Source of the DNA: Bacteroidales bacterium
Lineage (GTDB): Bacteria > Bacteroidota > Bacteroidia > Bacteroidales > UBA932
Assembly (NCBI GenBank): GCA_028708215.1
Contig: JAQVZL010000013.1
Coordinates: 1-34,569, forward strand
DNA length: 34,569 nucleotides
Direction: 5' to 3'
Part shown: one piece after another, positions 1-7,523 of the stretch
Numbering within the stretch: the first letter of the stretch is position 1
How the letters are laid out: each line of letters begins with the position of its first letter
Made by a program: the position numbers and the translations under genes
Notes under the pieces: model-generated
Told to the model about the DNA's origin: nothing
Seen by the model: only the letters and a program-made list of their open reading frames with translations
Database searches by the model: none

Positions 1-100
1 GGTCGCCACCAAGTGTAAACACTCGTGCTGCCCCTCGACTTGCATGTGTTAAGCCTGCCGCTAGCGTTCATCCTGAGCCAGGATCAAACTCTTCATTGTA
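1..100 (-). rRNA. 16S ribosomal RNA, 5' end only (truncated by window edge)
   Basis: Read on the minus strand, this begins with the conserved 16S 5' segment AGAGTTTGATCCTGGCTCAG (the classic 27F primer site, positions about 76-95). The conserved GAACGCTAGCGGCAGGCTTA and ACATGCAAGTCGAGGGGCAG stretches follow. About 100 nt of the gene are present and the rest lies beyond position 1. The early helix sequence is of Bacteroidales type; GCTAGCGGCAGGC reminds me of Alistipes/Rikenellaceae rather than Bacteroides, but this is recall, not an alignment. The mature 5' end is placed near position 100 by similarity. Confidence 0.97.
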
Positions 101-248
101 TAAATGTTATTTGTTTTTGCCTCCTGACCTGATAAACTTTTTATTAAGTTAATTGACAGAGTTTTTTTAAAAACCTCTACCTTGTTACTCTTATTTATAA
201 TGCTATCAAAGAACTTTCTGTTATACGTTTCTTTTTCGAAACGGGATG

Positions 249-280
249 CAAAGATATGTGACTTTTTTTTACGAAGCAAA
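249..280 (-). promoter_or_regulatory. rRNA operon promoter (Bacteroidota type)
   Basis: On the minus strand, TTTG (277-280) is followed by a 20-base spacer and TATCTTTG (249-256). This matches the Bacteroidota -33 TTTG / -7 TAnnTTTG consensus exactly. Transcription would start near 242, leaving a leader of about 140 nt before the 16S 5' end, as expected for a processed rRNA precursor. The rest of the gap between 101 and 388 shows only AT-rich sequence and no gene. Confidence 0.8.
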
Positions 281-388
281 ATATTTCGATAATTTTTTCT
301 TTATATTACAATCTACCCCACTTAAGTATATGGCTATCAATAAAATAAATTTAAGACAACTCTATTATGAGATTCATATAATTTAGAT

Positions 389-396
389 TAATTTTG
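389..396 (+). promoter_or_regulatory. -7 element for the chromate-transporter pair
   Basis: TAATTTTG matches TAnnTTTG and lies 17 bases upstream of the first ATG at 413, so the 5' UTR would be about 10 nt. No convincing TTTG is seen at the -33 spacing, so this is a half-supported promoter. Confidence 0.45.
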
Positions 397-412
397 TGGC
401 ACAGAAAGTTTT

Positions 413-958
413 ATGAACCAATATCTCCAAATATTTTTTTCATTCGCAAAAATAGGCTCCTTCACCATTGGTGGAGGCTATGCTATGATTCCCCTTATTA
501 AAACCGAGGTTGTAGATAAGCACAAATGGGTTACAGATAATGAGTTTTTAGATTTCCTAGCAATTTCACAATCGGCACCAGGCATTTTAGCAATAAACAT
601 CTCTATCTTTATAGGAGAAAAATTAAAAGGGACTAAAGGTAGCATTGTTGCTGCTTTAGGTACAGCTCTCCCCTCTTTTATAATGATACTTATTATAGCT
701 CTATTTTTTCAATCTTTTAGAGATAATAGAGTTGTCATATCAATCTTCTCTGGAATAAGACCTGCTGTAGTAGCATTAATTGCCGCACCATTAATATCTC
801 TTTCTAAAGGAACTAATCTAAATAGGTACACCTCTTTAATACCTATAATATCTGTTCTCTTAATAGTATTTCTTGATATATCACCAATTTGGATAATAAT
901 TGCAGGAGCACTATTAGGTCTATTTCACTACTATCTTTCCAAAGGAGGTAAAATATGA
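413..958 (+). CDS. Chromate transporter family protein, N-terminal-type half
   Basis: This is a 181-residue membrane protein of the CHR (ChrA) family, which pumps chromate out of the cell or carries another oxyanion. It is the short, single-domain form in which two adjacent genes replace the two halves of full-length ChrA. Visible hallmarks are an early FxKIGSFTIGGGYAMIPL segment (residues about 11-27), the family SQSAPG motif near residue 52, and several hydrophobic helices to the C-terminus. Its stop overlaps the start of the next gene by four bases (ATGA), indicating translational coupling. It is transcribed away from the rRNA operon. Family membership is clear. The chromate substrate is assumed from the family name; many such pairs have no tested substrate. 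Confidence 0.88.
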   Translation: MNQYLQIFFSFAKIGSFTIGGGYAMIPLIKTEVVDKHKWVTDNEFLDFLAISQSAPGILAINISIFIGEKLKGTKGSIVAALGTALPSFIMILIIALFFQSFRDNRVVISIFSGIRPAVVALIAAPLISLSKGTNLNRYTSLIPIISVLLIVFLDISPIWIIIAGALLGLFHYYLSKGGKI

Positions 959-1479
959 TCTACTTAAACCTCTTTATAACTTTTTTTAAGATAGGCCTCT
1001 TTACTTTTGGAGGAGGGTATGCAATGATCTCCCTTATTCAAAATGAAATTGTTGTAAACCATCAATGGATAGATGCTTCTGAATTCACAGATATAATAGC
1101 ACTATCGCAAATGACTCCAGGGCCAATTGGAATAAACAGTGCAACATATATAGGCTATACCGTTACAGGTAGTGTCTTTGGCTCTGCTCTTGCAACATTT
1201 GCAGTATGCCTTCCATCATTCATTATTATTCTACTAATAGCTTTTTTATATAAACAATTTAAAGAGAACAGGTGGACAGAAGCTGCTTTAAGAGGAATAA
1301 AGCCAGTAGTTATAGGGCTTATAGCCTCGGCAGCAATTTTACTAGTCACTCCAGAAAACTTCCCAGACTGGAAATCATGGGTAATTTTTGCTGGAGCTTT
1401 TGCTGCCACATGGTGGGGAAAACAGAATCCAATAAAAGTTATTATTGCAGCTGGAATTTTAGGATATATCCTATATTAA
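955..1479 (+). CDS. Chromate transporter family protein, C-terminal-type half
   Basis: This is a 174-residue partner of the preceding gene and the second half of a two-gene CHR transporter. It repeats the diagnostic pattern: FFKIGLFTFGGGYAMISL near residues 9-26 and ALSQMTPGPIGIN near residues 50-62, followed by hydrophobic segments. The two proteins resemble each other, as expected from an ancient duplication of the CHR domain, and probably insert as a heterodimer. The start codon lies within the last codons of the upstream gene. The stop codon is only three bases from the stop of the convergent DAHP synthase gene, leaving no space for a separate terminator. Confidence 0.88.
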   Translation: MIYLNLFITFFKIGLFTFGGGYAMISLIQNEIVVNHQWIDASEFTDIIALSQMTPGPIGINSATYIGYTVTGSVFGSALATFAVCLPSFIIILLIAFLYKQFKENRWTEAALRGIKPVVIGLIASAAILLVTPENFPDWKSWVIFAGAFAATWWGKQNPIKVIIAAGILGYILY

Positions 1480-1482
1480 AGC

Positions 1483-2571
1483 TCAACTATTCATCACCCT
1501 ATTTTGATGATTTATAGACTCCTGATGAACTGCTTTATACAAACTATTAATAAACTCTTTGCTTAGCCCTTTCAACTCACCCTGTAAAACAGCTTTTTGC
1601 ATAACCTCTTCCCACCTAGAGCTCTGTAGAATAGTAATATTATTCTCTTTTTTATATTTCCCAATAGTCTTAACAACAAACATCCTCTGCTCAATGAGTT
1701 CTAAAAGTTGGCTATCGTAAAGATCTATTTGAGTACGTAACTCTCCCAAAGTATCTGAGAAGGCAAGATTGTTGGAGACACTATCTCTAAGAACAAGCTT
1801 ATTCAATAAATCATTCAATTGAACAGGAGTAATTTGCTGCTCTCTATCGCTAAGTGCAACCTCTGGATTAATATGAGATTCAACCATAAGCCCATCGTAA
1901 TTTAAATCCATAGCTTTTTGCGACAACTCAAAAAGATACTCTTTTGCTCCACCAATATGACTTGGGTCGCAAAGAAGTGGTATTTTAGGTATAGCTCTTT
2001 TTAGCTCTATAGGCAGAAGCCACTTTGGTTGATTTCTATATTGAATATGTTCGTAAGCGCTAAACCCTCTATGGATAGCCCCTATCTTACTTATGCCTGC
2101 TTTAGCTACTCTTTCAATAGCCCCAATCCATAAGTTAAGCTCTGGGTTCACTGGGTTTTTTATAAAAACCATACTATCTACACCATTTAAAGCGTCTGCA
2201 ATTTCCTGCATTGCAAAGGGGTTTGCCGAGGTTCTAGCCCCAATCCAAAGTACGTCTACGCCAAATTTGAGTGCGTCATTTACATGCGATGCGTTGGCAA
2301 CCTCTACAGCGGTAGGCATACCCGTCTCCTTTTTAACGTCTCGCAACCACTTCAAACCCTCTCGGCCTACCCCTTCAAACGAATTTGGACGCGTTCTAGG
2401 CTTCCAAATACCTGCACGGAATATATCTACCTTTTTTAGTTTTGCTAACTCTATAGCTGTTTCCATTACCTGCTGTTCACTCTCGGCACTACATGGGCCA
2501 CAAATAGTAAGAGGGCGACTTTTGTAAAGCTCCCACTGCGAAATCTCTTTTAGGTTAAGTTCTTGTTTCAT
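1483..2571 (-). CDS. Bifunctional 3-deoxy-7-phosphoheptulonate synthase / chorismate mutase
   Basis: This 362-residue fusion carries the first step of the shikimate pathway (phosphoenolpyruvate plus erythrose-4-phosphate to DAHP) and the chorismate-to-prephenate step. Residues about 1-255 are a DAHP synthase of the KDO8P-synthase-like class, with GPCSAES at 25-31 and conserved KPRTRP and DPSHIGG segments. Residues about 265-350 are an AroQ-type chorismate mutase (LRTQIDLYDSQLLELIEQR, then IGKYK). This fusion is usual in Bacteroidota. It is the last gene of the operon aminotransferase-tyrA-this gene, 26 bases behind tyrA. Its expression should therefore be set by the leader attenuator at 4762-4964. 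The mutase domain may also serve as an allosteric sensor of prephenate or chorismate, as in related fusions; that is inference. Confidence 0.95.
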   Translation of the reverse strand: MKQELNLKEISQWELYKSRPLTICGPCSAESEQQVMETAIELAKLKKVDIFRAGIWKPRTRPNSFEGVGREGLKWLRDVKKETGMPTAVEVANASHVNDALKFGVDVLWIGARTSANPFAMQEIADALNGVDSMVFIKNPVNPELNLWIGAIERVAKAGISKIGAIHRGFSAYEHIQYRNQPKWLLPIELKRAIPKIPLLCDPSHIGGAKEYLFELSQKAMDLNYDGLMVESHINPEVALSDREQQITPVQLNDLLNKLVLRDSVSNNLAFSDTLGELRTQIDLYDSQLLELIEQRMFVVKTIGKYKKENNITILQSSRWEEVMQKAVLQGELKGLSKEFINSLYKAVHQESINHQNRVMNS

Positions 2572-2597
2572 TGTAATATAGTTTAGCTTTTATTTAA

Positions 2598-3467
2598 TTA
2601 CTTTAAAATCTTTGTAATAGCATTTGCGCTCTGCATCATCTCAATTAATGCAGCAGAGTTATTCTGCTCAATATGTCTCTTGAAAAGTGTCATTTTCTCT
2701 ATATATGAATCTATTACTTGAGTAATAAACTCCCCATTTTGAGTAAGAATTGGAGCCCACGTTTGTGCGTTACTCTTTGCCAACCTAACAGTAGATTCAA
2801 AGCCACTGGCAGCAAGAGTTAAAATATTCTGCTCGTTCTTCTCTTTTTCCAACACACTTAACGCTAATGAAAAAGAGGTAATATGAGAAATGTGAGAAAC
2901 ATAGGCCACATGAAGGTCGTGGTTACAAGAATCCATCTCAGAAACAGTCATCCCTATAGTTTCAAGCATTTGCCAAACCTCATTTCTTGCTATAGAATTG
3001 CTAAGATTTCCATCACATAAAATTGCATTTTTATCTCTAAAGAGACCATTAATAGTTGCCTGAGGTCCCGAATATTCTGTACCAGCAATAGGGTGAACTG
3101 CTACATAAAACTTTCTCATTGAATGTTCTTTTACACTTTTAGCAATTTTCCATTTTGTAGAGCCCATATCTGCTACTATTTTGTGGCGAGCTCCTTGTTT
3201 TTGCATTCTCTTTATATGATCTAGCACTTGTGGCAATAGATTACATATTGTATCAACTGGAGTGCATAACAAAATTAGATTTGCCCGCTTTACACCCTCT
3301 TCTAAAGAGAGACTCTCATTTGCTAGTCCCATCTTAATTGCAGTTTGTGAGTGCTCTTCGTTTTTATCTACACAAATAATATGGGAGGAATACCCGCTCT
3401 CTTTTAAAGCCATAGCTATAGAGCCTCCAATGAGGCCCATTCCTACAATACAAACTACTCTACTCAT
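2598..3467 (-). CDS. tyrA: Prephenate dehydrogenase
   Basis: This 289-residue cytoplasmic enzyme converts prephenate to 4-hydroxyphenylpyruvate, the tyrosine branch. The N-terminus has a Rossmann NAD(P) site, GMGLIGGS at residues 9-16. The segment VAVHPIAGTEYSGP carries the histidine expected at the active site of the family. There is no C-terminal ACT domain, so feedback control may act elsewhere, for instance through the attenuator or the DAHP synthase fusion. The start overlaps the upstream aminotransferase stop by four bases, and DAHP synthase-chorismate mutase follows after 26 bases. Arogenate specificity cannot be excluded from sequence alone. Confidence 0.93.
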   Translation of the reverse strand: MSRVVCIVGMGLIGGSIAMALKESGYSSHIICVDKNEEHSQTAIKMGLANESLSLEEGVKRANLILLCTPVDTICNLLPQVLDHIKRMQKQGARHKIVADMGSTKWKIAKSVKEHSMRKFYVAVHPIAGTEYSGPQATINGLFRDKNAILCDGNLSNSIARNEVWQMLETIGMTVSEMDSCNHDLHVAYVSHISHITSFSLALSVLEKEKNEQNILTLAASGFESTVRLAKSNAQTWAPILTQNGEFITQVIDSYIEKMTLFKRHIEQNNSAALIEMMQSANAITKILK

Positions 3468-4705
3468 ACTACAAATTCTTTAACAGACTCTTTTAGAACT
3501 CCTAAATTTAACTTGCTCACCCTAGAGTAAGCCTCACTTAAAATCTCTTCACTTGCACAAAGCGAAACTCTTATATATCTCTTGCCCCTGCTACCAAAAA
3601 TAGAACCTGGAGCAATAAAAACGTGGCTATTATATAAAACATCATTGGCAAGTTCCTCTGAGTTTTTATATTTAGAAGGTATCTCTCCCCAAAGAAACAT
3701 CCCCTTTTGGGCCACATCAAAAGAGCACCCCAGCTGCTCCATAAGAGTCTCGGCAATTACTCTTCTTTTACTATAGACTCTGTTTATCTGCTCATACCAC
3801 TCATCTCCACAACTAAGAGCACTAGCTGCTGCCATTTGCAAAGGTTTAAACATGCCCGAATCTATATTGCTCTTAACTTTAATTATTGCTTTTATATACT
3901 CTTTGTGGCCGGCCACCATTCCAATTCTCCAACCAGACATATTGTGAGATTTGCTAATTGAGTTGAGCTCTAAGGCCACCTCCTTTGCCCCCTCTATACT
4001 TAGCAGACTTATATGTTGGTTGTTTAGAATAAAGCTGTATGGGTTATCGTTACAAAGCAAAATATTATGTCTTTTTGCAAAAGCTACTAGTTGTTTAAAC
4101 ACCTCTTTGCTTGCTTTTTGCCCTGTTGGCATATTGGGGTAATTAATCCACATAAGTTTCACCTTAGAAAGATCTCTTTTTTCTAACTCCTCAATATTGG
4201 GGTACCAGTTATTTTCTGGTGTTAGATTGTAATTAACAACCTCTCCACCTACTAGATTGGTAATAGCAGCATAGGCTGGGTATCCAGGGTTTGGAACAAG
4301 AACCTGCTCTGCTGGGTTTACAAACGCCATGCTAATATGCATAATGCCCTCTTTTGAACCCATAAGAGGTAAAATTTCGTTGGATGCATCTAATTCAGTG
4401 TCAAAGTAATTATGATACCATTTTGAAAATGCCTCTCTAAGCTCCTTTACTCCTGCATAACTTTGATAACCGTGGCAATTAGCATTGTGTGCATAACTCT
4501 CAAGAACATCTATTGCCGAATTAGATGGGGCAAGGTCTGGGCTTCCAATTCCTAGATTAATAACATCTATGCCCAATTCACGCATCTGCTCAATTTCTTT
4601 AAGTTTGTGAGAAAAGTAATACTCTTTTACAGCTTCAATTCTTTTAGATCCCTTTATTACAGCAGCTTGGCTGGTTAAATTTGTAGTGTTAACAACTTTG
4701 CGCAT
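3464..4705 (-). CDS. Class I/II PLP-dependent aminotransferase (aromatic amino acid operon)
   Basis: This 413-residue fold-type I aminotransferase probably transaminates phenylpyruvate and 4-hydroxyphenylpyruvate to Phe and Tyr. Visible features are NLGIGSPDLAPS (50-61), NPGYPAY (139-145), NYPNMPTG (188-195), the PLP-contacting aspartate in CNDNPY (D220) and the Schiff-base lysine in SISKSHNMSGWR (K252). Relatives as I recall them start close to the EYYFS segment, so the first 15-20 residues here look like an extension. No better start codon is visible, so the ATG at 4705 is kept. It is the first gene of the operon, about 56 bases past the attenuator T-tract. No prephenate dehydratase gene is present beside it. 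Confidence 0.9.
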   Translation of the reverse strand: MRKVVNTTNLTSQAAVIKGSKRIEAVKEYYFSHKLKEIEQMRELGIDVINLGIGSPDLAPSNSAIDVLESYAHNANCHGYQSYAGVKELREAFSKWYHNYFDTELDASNEILPLMGSKEGIMHISMAFVNPAEQVLVPNPGYPAYAAITNLVGGEVVNYNLTPENNWYPNIEELEKRDLSKVKLMWINYPNMPTGQKASKEVFKQLVAFAKRHNILLCNDNPYSFILNNQHISLLSIEGAKEVALELNSISKSHNMSGWRIGMVAGHKEYIKAIIKVKSNIDSGMFKPLQMAAASALSCGDEWYEQINRVYSKRRVIAETLMEQLGCSFDVAQKGMFLWGEIPSKYKNSEELANDVLYNSHVFIAPGSIFGSRGKRYIRVSLCASEEILSEAYSRVSKLNLGVLKESVKEFVV

Positions 4706-4761
4706 CTCAATTAGTTTAATTTGGGTTGGTTAAGCTTGGTTGGGAGAGGCGGGATACGGGC

Positions 4762-4794
4762 AAAAAAAAAGAGGCTCCCGAACCCGGGGCCTCT
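4762..4794 (-). terminator. Intrinsic terminator acting as attenuator of the aromatic operon
   Basis: On the minus strand the arms AGAGGC-CCCG (4794-4785) and CGGG-A-GCCTCT (4780-4770) form a ten-pair, mostly GC stem with one bulged A and a GGTT loop. A run of about nine T follows (4762-4770). It lies between the leader peptide stop (4817) and the first structural gene (4705), so it should stop most transcripts before the operon. The GGGGC at 4847-4843, inside the leader peptide gene, can pair with GCCCC (4790-4786) of the 5' arm and would break the terminator stem, making it a candidate antiterminator. Confidence 0.88.
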
Positions 4795-4816
4795 CTATTT
4801 TTATTTTTAAATTATT

Positions 4817-4903
4817 TTAATCTACATAACAATAACAGATACGCCCCCTTTTGTAAAAAAAGAAGTAATAAAAAAAGAAGAAATATGAGTTAAAATTTTG
4901 CAT
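4817..4903 (-). CDS. Phe/Tyr-rich attenuator leader peptide
   Basis: This 28-codon reading frame starts at ATG 4903 and ends at TAA 4819-4817. It contains eight Phe and six Tyr codons. Residues 7-17 are eleven consecutive aromatic residues, YFFFFYYFFFY. It lies about 22 nt downstream of a predicted transcription start and about 22 nt upstream of the terminator stem. It is followed by the aromatic amino acid genes aminotransferase, tyrA and DAHP synthase-chorismate mutase. The arrangement is that of enterobacterial pheA/pheST/trp leaders: slow translation of Phe/Tyr codons when charged tRNA is scarce would favour an antiterminator. The sequence observation is direct. The mechanism is inferred from the classical model. 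Confidence 0.85.
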   Translation of the reverse strand: MQNFNSYFFFFYYFFFYKRGRICYCYVD

Positions 4904-4931
4904 CTGCTAATTGTGCATTGTCTTGTTTGTG

Positions 4932-4964
4932 CAAATCTAAGATAATATTTTTAAATACCGCAAA
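4932..4964 (-). promoter_or_regulatory. Promoter of the aromatic amino acid operon and its leader
   Basis: On the minus strand, TTTG (4964-4961), a 21-base spacer and TAGATTTG (4939-4932) match the Bacteroidota promoter pattern. Transcription would begin near 4925, giving a leader RNA of about 220 nt before the aminotransferase start. The remaining gap from 4965 to 5164 holds nothing I can identify. Confidence 0.72.
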
Positions 4965-5164
4965 AAATATGATACAACTTACAAATTGAAACTGTTTACT
5001 GAACTTTACATTTTAACACTAAATGCTTATTATTAAAGTCTTATGTCATTTTAGTTCAATTAAAAATAATTTCATATCTGATTACACGGGATAACCTCTT
5101 TCAATTTTGCATTCAATTATTTAATCCAGAAACTCCAGTTAAGTAGTAAATAGGTTGTGCACAA

Positions 5165-5191
5165 ATAAAAAAACCTGCTGTTAAGCAGGTT
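5165..5191 (-). terminator. Terminator of tRNA-His
   Basis: Minus-strand stem AACCTGCT / AGCAGGTT (5191-5184 and 5179-5172) with a four-base loop, followed by a T run (5165-5171). It lies just after the tRNA 3' end. Confidence 0.85.
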
Positions 5192-5199
5192 AAATTTTG

Positions 5200-5274
5200 G
5201 GTGGATGATGGGGATCGAACCCACGACCTCTAGTGCCACAAACTAGCGCTCTAACCAACTGAGCTACAACCACC
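5200..5274 (-). tRNA. tRNA-His (GTG)
   Basis: Read on minus, the gene has the D-arm GCTCAGTTGGTTAGAGC, an anticodon loop TTGTGGC with anticodon GTG inside the CTAGT/ACTAG-type stem, and a T-loop TTCGATC. A G at 5274 supplies the extra G-1 typical of tRNA-His, opposite C73 (5200). CCA is not fully encoded. In the acceptor stem, position 5 (T, 5269) faces position 68 (T), a T-T mismatch; the other six pairs are sound. Because G-1:C73 is the main identity element for histidyl-tRNA synthetase, the gene is probably functional. Confidence 0.95.
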
Positions 5275-5337
5275 ATGTTAATTCCCACTCTTATTTTTAA
5301 AGGTACTGCTCTATAGCAGTAGTTGAGAATTGGGATG

Positions 5338-5368
5338 CAAAAATACAACTATTTTTTTACAAAGCAAT
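5338..5368 (-). promoter_or_regulatory. Promoter of tRNA-His
   Basis: Minus-strand ATTG (5368-5365), a 19-base spacer and TATTTTTG (5345-5338). Transcription would start near 5331. The leader before the tRNA contains a small hairpin with arms TACTGCT and AGCAGTA (5304-5321). From 5369 to 5547 I see no gene or other signal. Confidence 0.55.
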
Positions 5369-5547
5369 AAAATACTCTGTTTTACTATTGAATAATTTCA
5401 AAAAACTTATCAACTGCATAATAATAGAGACAAAAACAATAGGCAAATGTAAACAGATAAAATTCCAATTAAATTTAATCATAATATATCATTTAAATTG
5501 TTAAAATAAAGTTAAAATTAGATAGCATAATATTGGAATGAAATTTG

Positions 5548-5555
5548 TATTTTTG
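5548..5555 (+). promoter_or_regulatory. Possible -7 element for the carboxyltransferase gene
   Basis: TATTTTTG matches TAnnTTTG about 100 bases upstream of the ATG at 5659. No TTTG is found at the expected -33 position, so support is partial. The sequence between it and the gene is AT-rich and shows no clear structure. Confidence 0.4.
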
Positions 5556-5658
5556 CAGATTAACTTTGAAGAGTTGTAAACTAATGTAAACTTTGGTAGC
5601 ATTTTTGCTAATATATAATGGTTAAAGTAGGTAATAATTCAAAAACTATATAAAAATT

Positions 5659-7440
5659 ATGGCTCGCGAAATTAAATTTTCTCTGTTATACAGAGACATG
5701 TGGCAATCATCAGGTAAGTATGTACCTAAGGTTCATCAATTAAAAGAGATTGCGCCCGTTATTATTGACATGGGGTGTTTTGACCGTGTAGAAACAAATG
5801 GTGGTGCATTTGAACAGGTTAACCTTTTATTTGGCGAAAATCCTAACAAAGCTGTACGTGAATGGACAGAACCCTTTAACAAAGTTGGTATCCAAACTCA
5901 TATGTTAGAGCGTGGACTAAACGGTTTAAGAATGAATCCTGTACCTGCCGATGTTAGAGAACTTATGTACAAAGTTAAAGCTAAGCAAGGGACAAATATC
6001 TCAAGGTCTTTCTGCGGTCTTAACGATCCTAGAAACCTTGAACTATCTGTTAAATATGCAAAATCAGGTGGGATGATTTCGCAAGTTGCTCTTAGTATAA
6101 CTTATTCTCCAGTTCACACTGTAGAGTATTACATGGGAGTAGTAGATAAAGTTGTAGGATTTGGTTGTGACGAGATTTGCCTTAAAGATATGGCTGGTAT
6201 TGGCCGCCCTGCCTTCCTAGGCCGTCTTACAAAAGCTATAAAAGATAAATACCCTCACATAGTTGTACAGTACCACGGGCATACAGGGCCAGGTTTTTCT
6301 GTTGCCTCTATGCTAGAAGTGGCACGTGCAGGTGCAGATTATGTAGACGTTGCAATGGAGCCTCTTGCATGGGGAATGGTTCACCCAGATATTATCACCA
6401 TACAAGCAATGCTTAAAGATGCAGGATTCCTAGTTAAAGAAGTTAACATGGATGCCTATATGGAAGCACGTAGGCTCACACAAACATTTATTGACGACTA
6501 TCTTGGGTATTTCATTGACCCAGGTAACAAACAGATGACATCTCTACTAGTAGGGTGCGGCCTTCCAGGTGGTATGATGGGGTCACTTATGGCAGACCTT
6601 AAAGGATTCCACGGTGCTATCAATGCATCTCTAAGAAATCAAGATAAAAAAGAGCTAGAATTGAATGAACTTCTTGTTATGATGTTCCAAGAAGTTGAGT
6701 ATGTATGGCCAAAAATGGGTTACCCTCCATTGGTTACTCCATTTAGCCAGTATGTTAAGAATATCTCTCTAATGAACCTTATGCACACTCTTAAGGGTGA
6801 ACCTAGATGGACAACAATAGATAAAGATACTTGGAATATGATTCTTGGTAAAACAGGTAAACTTCCAGGCAAACTTGCCCCAGAGATTGTTCAACTAGCA
6901 AAAGATAAAGGTCTAGAATTCTATACAGGTACTCCACAAGACGCTTTCCCTAACGAGCTAGATAGGTTTAGGAAAGAGATGAAAGAAAATAACTGGGATT
7001 TTGGAGAGGACGACGAAGAACTATTTGAATTTGCAATGCACGAAAGACAATACAGAGATTACAAGAGTGGTATTGCTAAGAAGAGGTTTGAGCAGGAGCT
7101 AGAAGCTGCTAAAGAGAAAGCAGGAGCACCAAAAATTGTAACTCGCCCAGTTGTAGAGATGCCAAAAATAGACGTAGAGAAAATTCTTGAAAAATACCCT
7201 AATGCTAAACCAATACAGTCTCCTGTTAAGGGACAAGTTATATGGCAGTACGATATGGCAGACGCATCTTCTGCACCTAACTTAGGTGAGAAAGTAGAAG
7301 AAGATAAAACTATCTGCTTTGTTCAAGCTTTCTACGGAATAGAGTTAGTTAAGGCTCCTATTTCGGGTAAAATTATTGAAATCTGCTCTAATCATGGCGA
7401 TAGAGTAGAGAAAGGAGAAATTATTGCATTTGTAGAGTAA
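5659..7440 (+). CDS. Carboxyltransferase of oxaloacetate decarboxylase alpha / pyruvate carboxylase subunit B type, with a biotinyl-like domain lacking the lysine
   Basis: This 593-residue protein belongs to the carboxyltransferase family that moves CO2 between biotin and pyruvate/oxaloacetate or a related acid. Catalytic elements are RDMWQS (12-17, the RDAHQS equivalent), the carbamylated lysine in CLKDMAG (K176) and the metal ligands in HGHTGPG (H206, H208). Residues about 440-500 form a charged linker. The last about 75 residues resemble a biotinyl/lipoyl domain. Where biotin carriers have EAMKM, this protein has QAFYG (556-560), so the modifiable lysine is replaced by Tyr559. My recollection is that Bacteroides relatives look alike here, suggesting a family trait and a separate biotin carrier. 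No decarboxylase beta or gamma subunit lies nearby. The exact substrate is uncertain. Confidence 0.82.
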   Translation: MAREIKFSLLYRDMWQSSGKYVPKVHQLKEIAPVIIDMGCFDRVETNGGAFEQVNLLFGENPNKAVREWTEPFNKVGIQTHMLERGLNGLRMNPVPADVRELMYKVKAKQGTNISRSFCGLNDPRNLELSVKYAKSGGMISQVALSITYSPVHTVEYYMGVVDKVVGFGCDEICLKDMAGIGRPAFLGRLTKAIKDKYPHIVVQYHGHTGPGFSVASMLEVARAGADYVDVAMEPLAWGMVHPDIITIQAMLKDAGFLVKEVNMDAYMEARRLTQTFIDDYLGYFIDPGNKQMTSLLVGCGLPGGMMGSLMADLKGFHGAINASLRNQDKKELELNELLVMMFQEVEYVWPKMGYPPLVTPFSQYVKNISLMNLMHTLKGEPRWTTIDKDTWNMILGKTGKLPGKLAPEIVQLAKDKGLEFYTGTPQDAFPNELDRFRKEMKENNWDFGEDDEELFEFAMHERQYRDYKSGIAKKRFEQELEAAKEKAGAPKIVTRPVVEMPKIDVEKILEKYPNAKPIQSPVKGQVIWQYDMADASSAPNLGEKVEEDKTICFVQAFYGIELVKAPISGKIIEICSNHGDRVEKGEIIAFVE

Positions 7441-7460
7441 GAAATCTCTAAATTAAATAC

Positions 7461-7504
7461 AAACCTCCCTCAAAATTTTTAAAGCTTTTGAGGGAGGTTT
7501 TTTT
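7461..7504 (+). terminator. Terminator of the carboxyltransferase gene
   Basis: Perfect 15-bp stem AAACCTCCCTCAAAA (7461-7475) / TTTTGAGGGAGGTTT (7486-7500), a ten-base loop, then further T. It lies 20 bases after the stop codon. Confidence 0.92.
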
Positions 7505-7523
7505 GATTAATTTTTTGGCCTAA

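Noticed and set aside
61-279. 72-codon minus-strand frame over the 16S leader
   Set aside because: It overlaps the rRNA gene and its promoter and has no protein-like features.
4908-4919. Three-codon frame (ATG CAC AAT TAG) ahead of the leader peptide
   Set aside because: It is too short to interpret and has no aromatic codons; the following 28-codon frame carries the regulatory signal.
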